Part shown: piece after piece, positions 1-5,781 of the stretch
Layout: every line of letters starts with the position of its first letter
How positions within the stretch are numbered: position 1 is the first letter of the stretch
Assembly: GCA_946410505.1 (NCBI GenBank)
Contig: CAMKAP010000019.1
Span: 1-15,995 of the forward strand
Direction: 5' to 3'
DNA: 15,995 nucleotides
Source of the DNA: an uncultured Clostridia bacterium
Lineage (GTDB): Bacteria; Bacillota_A; Clostridia; Oscillospirales; Oscillospiraceae
Notes under the pieces: generated by a model
Told to the model about the DNA's origin: nothing
Database searches by the model: none
Seen by the model: only the letters and a program-made list of their open reading frames with translations
Translations under genes and position numbers: made by a program

Positions 1-226
1 CCGCGCTCAGCCACCAGGCGCAGGAGGCCTTCAGAACATCCACCAGCGCAACAAAAACGCCGGCCATCCTGCCCACCAGGATCACCGTATTGGAGGCACC
101 GGCGTTGCCCGAGCCGCTTTTGCGCACATCGTAGCCCCGGAGCTTTCCGATCAGAAAGGACGGGCTCAGACTGCCGAGACAATAGCCCAGAAGCAGGCAC
201 AAAGCACCCTGCTTGAGTTCGATCAT
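1..226 (-). CDS. plsY: PlsY-type glycerol-3-phosphate acyltransferase, N-terminal part (cut by window edge)
   Basis: Translating the minus strand from the ATG at 226-224 gives 75 residues open to the window edge, so the C-terminus is missing. The protein starts MIELKQGALCLLLGYCLGS, a hydrophobic first membrane segment. It then has FLIGKLRGYDVRKSGSGNAG and ASNT, followed by a second hydrophobic stretch ending in LVDVLKA. The SGSGNxGASN block and the DVLK motif are the conserved signatures of PlsY, the membrane enzyme that transfers acyl groups from acyl-phosphate to glycerol-3-phosphate in phospholipid synthesis. The start is supported by a GGAGGG ribosome site at 233-238, six bases upstream, inside the preceding gene. 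Its ATG overlaps that gene's TGA (ATGA), which suggests translational coupling. Typical PlsY has about 200 residues. Many Clostridia carry more than one PlsY-like gene; whether this is the main copy cannot be judged here. Confidence 0.88.
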   Translation of the reverse strand, partial: MIELKQGALCLLLGYCLGSLSPSFLIGKLRGYDVRKSGSGNAGASNTVILVGRMAGVFVALVDVLKASCAWWLSA

Positions 227-1107
227 ACGGTTCCCTCCAAAATGCGGCGGACCATGCGGGCAAAGCCGCAGTCCTCGTTGCTGTCTGTGATGATGTCCGC
301 CGCGGCCTTCACCTCACTTGATGCGTTGGCCATGGCCACGCCCAGCCCCGCCATGCGCAGCATCTCCGTGTCGTTGCTGCCGTCGCCGAAGGCGGCGGAG
401 GCGGCAGGGTCAATGCCCAGCGCCGCGCAGAGGCCCAGCAGGGCCTTGCCTTTTCCGGCGTGGACGCTGTTGACCTCAATGTTGTTTTTCACGGAGGTGG
501 TCGCCGCGAGCTCCGGAAAGCGCCGGGGCAGCTCCCGGATCGTTGCCTGCCGCAGCGCTTCATCCTCCGGCTTGAAGAACACCTGCAGCTTCTGCAGGCC
601 CTCGCCCCGCTCACGCAGGGTCTCCTTCAGATCCTCCACCGGCCGGCGCAGCCCGTAGAGCATCTTCAAAACCTCCGGTTCCAGCACGAAGTATGGCGCA
701 GCCGCCTCCAGCATGGAGCGCGACATCCAGCCGCACTCGTTCTGATAGCAGTCGTAGATGACGGGCAGCGTGTCCAGCCAGGCATAGCAGCTGAGCGCCA
801 GCTCCACCGGAATATCCGCCCGGAAGAGGGTCCTGTTTTCACAGCTGTCGTACACGGCGGCACCGTTGGATAGAATATAATAACGAAGGAAGGGGAGCTT
901 GCGGAGCGCGTCCGGGATGCCGCGGTAGATGCGCCCCGTGGCGGGCACAAGCCGGATCCCCGCGCGATCGGCTGCCCACAGGGCCTCCAGGTTTTCCTGC
1001 GGGATCGTTTTGTCGTCCCGCAGAAGCGTACCGTCCAGATCGAAGGCGATTACCTTATATTTATATAATTTATATAATAAATCCATCATGCCTGTATTAT
1101 GACGCAT
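223..1107 (-). CDS. Cof-type HAD-superfamily phosphatase (class IIB)
   Basis: The product has 294 residues. Haloacid dehalogenase motifs are in order: motif I FDLDGTLL with D23 and D25 (nucleophile and acid/base pair), motif II VPATGR, a lysine-containing stretch near SVKNNIEVN (motif III), and motif IV FGDGSNDTEML with metal-binding aspartates. The cap between motifs II and III is of the large alpha/beta Cof (IIB) type. This family dephosphorylates sugar phosphates, FMN or PLP-like substrates, and the substrate cannot be read from sequence. The start is uncertain: the first ATG (1107) has only a weak AAGG upstream, and ATGs at codons 7 and 8 are alternatives. The first codons are strikingly AT-rich (TTATATAA repeats, about 1056-1083) in an otherwise GC-rich gene and encode LLYKLYKYK. 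The stop overlaps the plsY start, so the two are probably co-transcribed. No convincing promoter was seen upstream. Confidence 0.88.
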   Translation of the reverse strand: MRHNTGMMDLLYKLYKYKVIAFDLDGTLLRDDKTIPQENLEALWAADRAGIRLVPATGRIYRGIPDALRKLPFLRYYILSNGAAVYDSCENRTLFRADIPVELALSCYAWLDTLPVIYDCYQNECGWMSRSMLEAAAPYFVLEPEVLKMLYGLRRPVEDLKETLRERGEGLQKLQVFFKPEDEALRQATIRELPRRFPELAATTSVKNNIEVNSVHAGKGKALLGLCAALGIDPAASAAFGDGSNDTEMLRMAGLGVAMANASSEVKAAADIITDSNEDCGFARMVRRILEGTV

Positions 1108-1178
1108 CCGGCCTTTTTTGGCAAGTCTTGTTTCCCGCAGCGCCGGTTTTCAAGCCGGGTTTTCGTCCATCCTGCATA

Positions 1179-1200
1179 AAAAACCACTGCGCAGGCAGTG
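1179..1200 (-). terminator. Short terminator-like hairpin between divergent genes
   Basis: On the minus strand CACTGC-CTGC-GCAGTG (a 6-bp stem at 1185-1200) is followed by G and then six T. The stem is short and it lies in a divergent intergenic region, upstream of the HAD gene. It could act as an attenuator in the leader of the HAD-plsY operon, or be chance. Confidence 0.3.
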
Positions 1201-1236
1201 AATTTTGTCTGCTTGCAAAAAAATTACATTTTCCTC

Positions 1237-1265
1237 TTGCAATTCTCCGGGGAATCGTGTATTAT
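1237..1265 (+). promoter_or_regulatory. Sigma-A-type promoter of the TAXI transporter operon
   Basis: A -35 box TTGCAA (1237-1242), a 17-base spacer and a -10 box TATTAT (1260-1265) fit the housekeeping sigma consensus. Transcription should start near 1272, leaving a leader of about 45 bases that holds the operator palindrome and the AAGGAGG ribosome site (1301-1307). Confidence 0.75.
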
Positions 1266-1281
1266 GGCATCACCGCACAGG

Positions 1282-1298
1282 TGTATACTTGTATACAA
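1282..1298. promoter_or_regulatory. Candidate GntR/FCD-type operator (TTGTATACAA palindrome)
   Basis: TGTATAC (1282-1288), TT, then GTATACA (1291-1297) form an inverted repeat. Within it TTGTATACAA (1289-1298) is a perfect 10-bp palindrome, and two GTATAC cores lie 8 bp apart. It sits about 10-27 bases after the expected transcription start, where a bound repressor would block elongation or open-complex formation. The TTGTATACAA type resembles operators of GntR-family FCD regulators that control carboxylate uptake; that match is from general knowledge. No FCD regulator gene is in this window. Confidence 0.55.
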
Positions 1299-1315
1299 TT
1301 AAGGAGGACCTGAAT

Positions 1316-2296
1316 ATGAAAAAGCTTTTTGCTCTTCTGCTTGCTCTTTGCATGGTATTTGCGCTCTGCGCCTGCGGCGAAAGCGCCGCGCCCGCGAAGG
1401 ACGACCATAAGCTGACCATGGGCACCGGCGGCGAGTCCGGCACCTATTACGCCTTCGGCGGCGTGCTGGGCGGCTACATCGGCCAGAACACCGACGTGAG
1501 CATCAACGTTGTCTCCTCCGGCGGCAGTGCAGCCAACCTCACCGGCATCGTCGTGGACGGTGTTTATGATCTTGCCACGGTCCAGTCCGACGTTATGACC
1601 TATGCCTACAACGGCTACAACAGCTTTGCCGAGGGCGGCCCCCTGACCGGCTTCCGTGTGCTGGGCGGCCTCTACGCCGAGACCGTGCAGATCGTCACCT
1701 GCGATCCCGACATCAAGTCCGTCTCCGATCTGGCCGGCAAGAACGTCTGCGTGGGCGATGTGGGTTCCGGTACTTACTTCAACACCGTTGACATTCTCGG
1801 CGCCTACGGCATGAGCATTGACGACATCACGCCTGTCTACCAGTCCTTCGGCGATTCCGCCGAGAGCCTGAAGGACGGCAAGATCGACGCCGCCTTCACC
1901 ACCGCCGGCGCGCCCACCACCTCCATCGTGGATCTGGCCACCGCCAAGAACGTGTACCTGGTCTCCATCGACGACGAGCACATGACGAAGCTCCTGGCTG
2001 ATTGCCCCTGGTACGCTTCCTACACCATCCCCGGCGGCACCTACAACGGCTTTGACGACGACACCGTGACCGTCACCGTGAAGGCGACCCTGGTCTGCCG
2101 CGCCGACCTGTCTGACGATGTGGCTTACGCCATTGTCTCCACCATCTACAACAATGCCGACGCCATCACCGAACTGCACGCCAAGGGCGCCGAGCTGTCC
2201 CTCGACTTTGCCACCGACGGCATCGCCGTTCCCTTCGCCAAGGGCGCTGCGAAGTTCTTTGCCGAGAACGGCATCACCGTGGATACGGCGGACTGA
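1316..2296 (+). CDS. TAXI-family TRAP transporter solute-binding lipoprotein
   Basis: The product has 326 residues. The ATG at 1316 is chosen because AAGGAGG lies nine bases upstream and the protein then begins with a clear lipoprotein signal (MKKLFALLLALCMVFALCAC, lipid-modified Cys20); a longer frame from 1205 starts upstream of the promoter and is rejected. The TAXI signatures follow: GTGGESGTYYAFGGVLG, VSSGGSAANLTGI, TVQSDVMTYAYNG, then the second-lobe segment SLKDGKIDAAFTTAGAPTTSI. These extracytoplasmic proteins bind a small organic acid or amino acid (glutamate or dicarboxylates in characterised cases) and deliver it to a fused TRAP permease using an ion gradient. The permease gene follows after 108 bases that contain a hairpin. 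No catabolic gene is linked, so the substrate remains unknown. Confidence 0.94.
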   Translation: MKKLFALLLALCMVFALCACGESAAPAKDDHKLTMGTGGESGTYYAFGGVLGGYIGQNTDVSINVVSSGGSAANLTGIVVDGVYDLATVQSDVMTYAYNGYNSFAEGGPLTGFRVLGGLYAETVQIVTCDPDIKSVSDLAGKNVCVGDVGSGTYFNTVDILGAYGMSIDDITPVYQSFGDSAESLKDGKIDAAFTTAGAPTTSIVDLATAKNVYLVSIDDEHMTKLLADCPWYASYTIPGGTYNGFDDDTVTVTVKATLVCRADLSDDVAYAIVSTIYNNADAITELHAKGAELSLDFATDGIAVPFAKGAAKFFAENGITVDTAD

Positions 2297-2332
2297 GCCC
2301 TGCGCTCTGTCAAATTCAGCTGAAACGCTCGA

Positions 2333-2359
2333 CGGAGTGCCGTTGAAAACGGCACTCCG
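2333..2359 (+). other. Intercistronic hairpin between binding protein and permease
   Basis: CGGAGTGCCGTT (2333-2344) and AACGGCACTCCG (2348-2359) form a perfect 12-bp stem with a GAA loop. No T-run follows, so it is not a standard terminator. Hairpins at this spot in transporter operons commonly stabilise the upstream binding-protein mRNA after processing and so raise its level above the permease; that role is inferred here. Confidence 0.7.
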
Positions 2360-2404
2360 CCGCGTATCTTTGTCTTATCCCAATCTGCACACGGAGGAAA
2401 TCCC

Positions 2405-4522
2405 ATGGCTGACAAGAAAAAGAACAAACCGATACTCCCGACGGCTTCCGCGGCCGACGAACATGAATTCGACCAGACTGCCATGGATGCGGTCATGAAA
2501 AAGTATGACCGCGAATCCAACACCCGCGTCTGGGAAGGCTGGCAGAAGTGGGCCGTCTATGCCGTCATGGCGATCTTCTCCCTCTTTGTGATCTATGTCA
2601 CGCTCTTTGCCACCTGGCTGGACCTGATCCGCTATCCTTCCTTCGTGGCCGGCATCCTGCTGGTGGGCTATCTGAACTACCCCGTCAAAAAGGGCGTGCA
2701 GCACGTAAACCACATCCCCTGGTATGACTGGATCCTCATGCTCGCGGGCACGGCGGCCTTCCTCTACATGGTCGTCAATGCCCAGAGCCTGACCGTCCGT
2801 CTGGGCATGTCCCAGATCCGCCCCTATGAGGTCGCCATCGGCGTCGTCGGCATCCTGACGCTGCTGGAGCTCTGCCGCCGGGCGGTGGGTATCCCCATCC
2901 TCTGCGTGGCCGGCGTGTTCATCGGCTACGCGCTGTACTACTACCTGGGCGTCAAGCACCTGAGCGCCGCCGCCACCGTGCGCAACGTGGCCATCAGCCT
3001 GTTCTACAAGGTGCAGGGCGGCGGGATCCTGGGCACGCCTATCCAGGTCTGTGCCAAGTTCATCCTGGTCTTTATCATTTTCGGTGCCTTTCTGGAGCGC
3101 ACCGGCATCGCGCAGTTCTTCATCGACATGGCCAACTCCCTGGTCGGCCGCTTCTCCGGCGGCCCGGCAAAGGTGGCGGTCATCTCCTCGGCGCTCTGCG
3201 GCATGGTGTCCGGCTCCTCTGTGGGCAACACCGTGACCACCGGCTCCGTTACGATCCCGATGATGAAAAGGACCGGCTACAAGCCGGAATTTGCCGGCGC
3301 CGTCGAGGCCGCGGCTTCCACCGGCGGCCAGATCATGCCCCCCATCATGGGCGCCGCGGCCTTCCTGATGGCTGAATATGTGGGCGTCCCCTACTCGAAC
3401 ATCATCGTCCGGGCCATCCTGCCCGCCGTGCTGTACTTCACGGGCATTTTCATCGCCGTCCATCTGGAGGCGAAGAAGCTGGGCCTCAAGGGCATCGACC
3501 CGGAGGCGCTGCCCGTCTTCAAAAAGCTCATCGGCCGCAGCTATCTGCTGCTCCCGCTGGTGATCCTGGTATACCTGGTCTCCTCCGGCAGCAACACCAT
3601 GGCCTTCGCGGCGGCCGTCGCGATCCTCTTCGCCGTGCAGGTCGCCAACGCCCACCGGAACCCGCCTGTGAGCGTGGTCGGCATTGCGGCGCTGCTGTGC
3701 TATCTGTTTGTGGATCTGCCCGGCGGGATCAAGCTCGCGCTGCTGCTGATCGCCATCGTCTGCGCCGCGGTCTGCATGTTCAGCAAGGAGGCCGTCATGA
3801 GCCCCGCCGTCTTCTTCGACGCGCTGGCCAACGGGGCCAAGAGCGCCATCTCCGTGGGCGCCGCCTGCGGTGTGGCCGGCATCATCGGCGGCTGCATCAC
3901 CATCACGGGCCTCGCCTCGCAGATCATCACGGCCATCATCACCCTCTCCCACGGGTCTGTGCTGATCGCGCTGTTTTTCACGATGCTCTGCTGCATCGTG
4001 CTGGGCATGGGTGTGCCCACCACCGCCAACTACTGCATCATGGCCTCCACCTGCGCACCCATTCTGATCCAGCTGGGCATCCCGGTGCTGGCGGCCCACT
4101 TCTTCGTCTTCTACTTCGGCATCGTGGCGGACATCACGCCGCCGGTGGCCCTGGCCGCGTACGCCGGTTCCGCCATCGCCAAGGCGCCGCCCATGAAGAC
4201 CGCTTTCAACGCCTCCAAGCTCGCCGTCGGCGCCTTCGTTGTCCCGTACATCTTCGCGCTGAACCCCGCCATGCTGCTCATCGACACTTCCGCCGTCCAG
4301 GTCATTCTGGTGGTGGCCACCTCCATCGTGGGCATCTTCGGTGTGGCGGCCGCGCTCAACGGCTACCTGCGCGGCCCGCTCAACCCGCTGCTGCGCATCC
4401 TGATCGGCGCGGGCGGCCTGCTGATGATGGACCCCAGCATGCTGACCGACATCGTGGGCATCGTGCTGCTCTCCGCCGTGGTCGTGTTCCAGGCCGTCGG
4501 CGCGAACAAACAAAACGCCTGA
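2405..4522 (+). CDS. TRAP transporter fused permease subunit (DctQM-type, TAXI-associated)
   Basis: The product has 705 residues and many hydrophobic segments. GGAGG (2393-2397) precedes the ATG at 2405. The soluble N-terminus of about 45 residues is followed by the DctQ-like four-helix region, then the DctM-like channel. Its signatures are the stretch VSGSSVGNTVTTGSVTIPMM followed by ASTGGQIMPPIMGAAAFLMA, and later LGMGVPTTANYCIMAS, VADITPPVALAAYAGSAIA and the C-terminal NPAMLL region. The two large conserved blocks are the internal-repeat halves that build the transport pathway in TRAP permeases. Fused small and large subunits at about 640-700 residues are usual for TAXI-type systems, so length is normal. 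It pairs with the binding lipoprotein immediately upstream and acts in the cytoplasmic membrane as a cation-coupled importer. The operon ends in a strong terminator at 4541-4586. Confidence 0.95.
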   Translation: MADKKKNKPILPTASAADEHEFDQTAMDAVMKKYDRESNTRVWEGWQKWAVYAVMAIFSLFVIYVTLFATWLDLIRYPSFVAGILLVGYLNYPVKKGVQHVNHIPWYDWILMLAGTAAFLYMVVNAQSLTVRLGMSQIRPYEVAIGVVGILTLLELCRRAVGIPILCVAGVFIGYALYYYLGVKHLSAAATVRNVAISLFYKVQGGGILGTPIQVCAKFILVFIIFGAFLERTGIAQFFIDMANSLVGRFSGGPAKVAVISSALCGMVSGSSVGNTVTTGSVTIPMMKRTGYKPEFAGAVEAAASTGGQIMPPIMGAAAFLMAEYVGVPYSNIIVRAILPAVLYFTGIFIAVHLEAKKLGLKGIDPEALPVFKKLIGRSYLLLPLVILVYLVSSGSNTMAFAAAVAILFAVQVANAHRNPPVSVVGIAALLCYLFVDLPGGIKLALLLIAIVCAAVCMFSKEAVMSPAVFFDALANGAKSAISVGAACGVAGIIGGCITITGLASQIITAIITLSHGSVLIALFFTMLCCIVLGMGVPTTANYCIMASTCAPILIQLGIPVLAAHFFVFYFGIVADITPPVALAAYAGSAIAKAPPMKTAFNASKLAVGAFVVPYIFALNPAMLLIDTSAVQVILVVATSIVGIFGVAAALNGYLRGPLNPLLRILIGAGGLLMMDPSMLTDIVGIVLLSAVVVFQAVGANKQNA

Positions 4523-4540
4523 TTCCGTTTTTCACATAAG

Positions 4541-4586
4541 CGTCAAGCCGTTTCCGGACAATCCCGGAAACGGCTTGACGTTTTTT
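4541..4586 (+). terminator. Rho-independent terminator of the TRAP operon
   Basis: A perfect 17-bp stem (4541-4557 with 4564-4580, loop ACAATC) is followed by TTTTTT at 4581-4586. The stop codon of the convergent methyltransferase gene (4587-4585) lies within the T-run. On the minus strand no T-run follows the hairpin, so it should work mainly on the plus strand. Confidence 0.92.
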
Positions 4587-5307
4587 ATTCACTCTTTCTG
4601 CGGTAGATCCGGCGGATCTCCTCGGTCTCCTTCCCCTCGGCGTCGGTGAGATAGAGCGGCGGCTCGACGCAGAGCCCGGGGTTTCCGCCCCGTCTGCCCT
4701 CTACCAGCGCCAGATTCGGCGCGGCGCCCGGCCGGTGACAGCACAGCCGCAGCCGCTTGGGCTCCAGACCCTGCCGCGTCATTTCGCAAAAGAGCTCTGA
4801 GAGCCGCTCCGGCCGGTGCACGAGACAGAAGCGCCCGCCGGTGGGCAGCAGCCAGGCCGCCGCGGCGCAGAGCTCCTCCAGCGTGCAGTCACTCTCCTCC
4901 CGCGCCGTCGCCCTGCCCGGATCAGGCGCGGAGGCGCCGCGCCCGGAGGCATAATAGGGGGGATTTGCCACTGCCAGATCAAAACTCCCGGCCTTCAGAA
5001 GCTCCTGCGCCCGGCGAAGGTCTCCGTGCAGGACCGTGCTTCGGCCGGAAAGAGCTGCGCGCGCCAGATTCTCCCGGGCCAGGGCCGCAGCCTCCTCCTG
5101 AATCTCCAGCCCTGTCATCTCCAGCTTCTCCGAAGCCGTGAGGAGCAGCAGCATCAAAATCCCCGAGCCGCAGCCCAGGTCGATCCCCCGGCTTCCTTTG
5201 CCGGCGGCAAAGGCTGAAAGCAACACCGAGTCTGTTCCCACAGGCGCCTGCGACGTCTGCCGGAACAGCGGCCCGCCGGGCCATAGTTCGAGCATTTTCT
5301 CGTTCAT
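4585..5307 (-). CDS. tRNA1(Val) adenine-N6 methyltransferase family protein (YfiC/TrmN6-like)
   Basis: The product has 240 residues with a Rossmann-type SAM-dependent methyltransferase fold. Visible motifs are the conserved N-terminal FRQTSQAPVGTDSVLLSAF typical of the YfiC/TrmN6 family, the SAM-binding loop DLGCGSG (43-49), an acidic residue after the next strand (GLEIQ, E68), and the catalytic NPPY (115-118) characteristic of N6-adenine or glutamine methyltransferases. The family modifies A37 of a valine tRNA in Escherichia coli; the Clostridia members are annotated by similarity, so the exact substrate is inferred. The ATG at 5307 has no strong ribosome site; a second ATG at codon 5 is possible. 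It lies 66 bases downstream of the ferredoxin gene and is likely read from the same promoter, past a long hairpin. Confidence 0.85.
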   Translation of the reverse strand: MNEKMLELWPGGPLFRQTSQAPVGTDSVLLSAFAAGKGSRGIDLGCGSGILMLLLLTASEKLEMTGLEIQEEAAALARENLARAALSGRSTVLHGDLRRAQELLKAGSFDLAVANPPYYASGRGASAPDPGRATAREESDCTLEELCAAAAWLLPTGGRFCLVHRPERLSELFCEMTRQGLEPKRLRLCCHRPGAAPNLALVEGRRGGNPGLCVEPPLYLTDAEGKETEEIRRIYRRKSE

Positions 5308-5321
5308 TAGTTAGATATGTT

Positions 5322-5376
5322 TAATCACACGTCCAAGGAAAGAGCGGCCGAGCCGCTCATTCCAGGCGTGTGATTA
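5322..5376 (-). terminator. Nested hairpin at the end of the ferredoxin gene
   Basis: Outer arms TAATCACACG (5322-5331) and CGTGTGATTA (5367-5376) pair perfectly. Inside, GGAA/TTCC (5337-5340 with 5360-5363) and the 7-bp stem GAGCGGC/GCCGCTC (5342-5348 with 5352-5358) continue the helix, with a 3-base loop. The ferredoxin stop codon lies in the outer arm. There is no T-run after it, so full termination is doubtful. A partial terminator or a 3'-end stabiliser for the short abundant ferredoxin mRNA is more likely. Confidence 0.6.
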
Positions 5377-5544
5377 CTCGAGCACGATGGCCTCAGCAGG
5401 GCACTGGGCGGCGCAGGAACCGCACTCCAGGCACTTGCTCGCGTCGATCTCGTAGTGCAGATCGCCCATGTCGATGGCCTCAGCGGGGCACTGCGCAGCG
5501 CAGGAGCCGCAGGACAGGCACTCATCGGTGATAACGTAAGCCAT
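5374..5544 (-). CDS. Small 2[4Fe-4S] ferredoxin (56 residues)
   Basis: The minus strand from the ATG at 5544-5542 encodes MAYVITDECLSCGSCAAQCP and continues to 56 residues. Eight cysteines form two CxxCxxCxxxCP clusters: C9, C12, C15, C19 and C38, C41, C44, C48. This is the classical clostridial ferredoxin, a soluble low-potential electron carrier for enzymes such as pyruvate:ferredoxin oxidoreductase and hydrogenase. The two halves are nearly identical (CLSCGSCAAQCPAEAI and CLECGSCAAQCPAEAI, 15 of 16), a plain internal duplication. A strong AGGAGGT ribosome site (5551-5557) lies seven bases before the ATG. Its own promoter is at 5627-5654, and a methyltransferase gene follows. The length is normal for the family. 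It was not among frames of 60 or more residues because it is so short. Confidence 0.97.
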   Translation of the reverse strand: MAYVITDECLSCGSCAAQCPAEAIDMGDLHYEIDASKCLECGSCAAQCPAEAIVLE

Positions 5545-5626
5545 GGTGTTACCTCCTAATTCGTTTTAGTACAATTCCCACAATTAAAATAGGAAATTGC
5601 AGGCTATTCAGCCTCTTTTCGGGATC

Positions 5627-5654
5627 ATTGTAGCACAAGTTTCGAAAAAATCAA
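5627..5654 (-). promoter_or_regulatory. Extended -10 promoter of the ferredoxin gene
   Basis: Reading the minus strand: -35 TTGATT (5654-5649), a 16-base spacer, then TGC directly before the -10 TACAAT (5632-5627), which gives an extended -10. The -35 lies inside an AT-rich palindrome (AAAAAATCA/TGATTTTTT, 5645-5663). The leader of about 75 bases holds a small hairpin AGGCT/AGCCT (5601-5614). Confidence 0.65.
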
Positions 5655-5781
5655 TGATTTTTTTCTCCCGCTTTCTAAAGCCCTGGAATTCTGGCAATAA
5701 TGAAACCTGAACGACGGGGATTTGCCCCATTCGGCAGCCGCGCAGCGGTATGATGGCAACATAACAGGAAGGACAGGGCGT

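Noticed and set aside
1262..2179. Open frame of 305 codons antisense to the TAXI binding protein
   Set aside because: Val/Gly/Asp/His-rich shadow; it begins inside the promoter region of the real gene.
2375..4513. Open frame of 712 codons antisense to the TRAP permease gene
   Set aside because: The product is rich in His, Gly, Asp and Gln with no domain, the usual antisense shadow of a GC-rich membrane-protein gene; the plus-strand permease has clear family motifs.
5664..5781. CtsR or CIRCE heat-shock operator upstream of clpC
   Set aside because: No tandem GGTCAAA heptads and no TTAGCACTC/GAGTGCTAA repeat are present; only a GGGG/CCCC mini-hairpin and an isolated TATGAT without a good -35.
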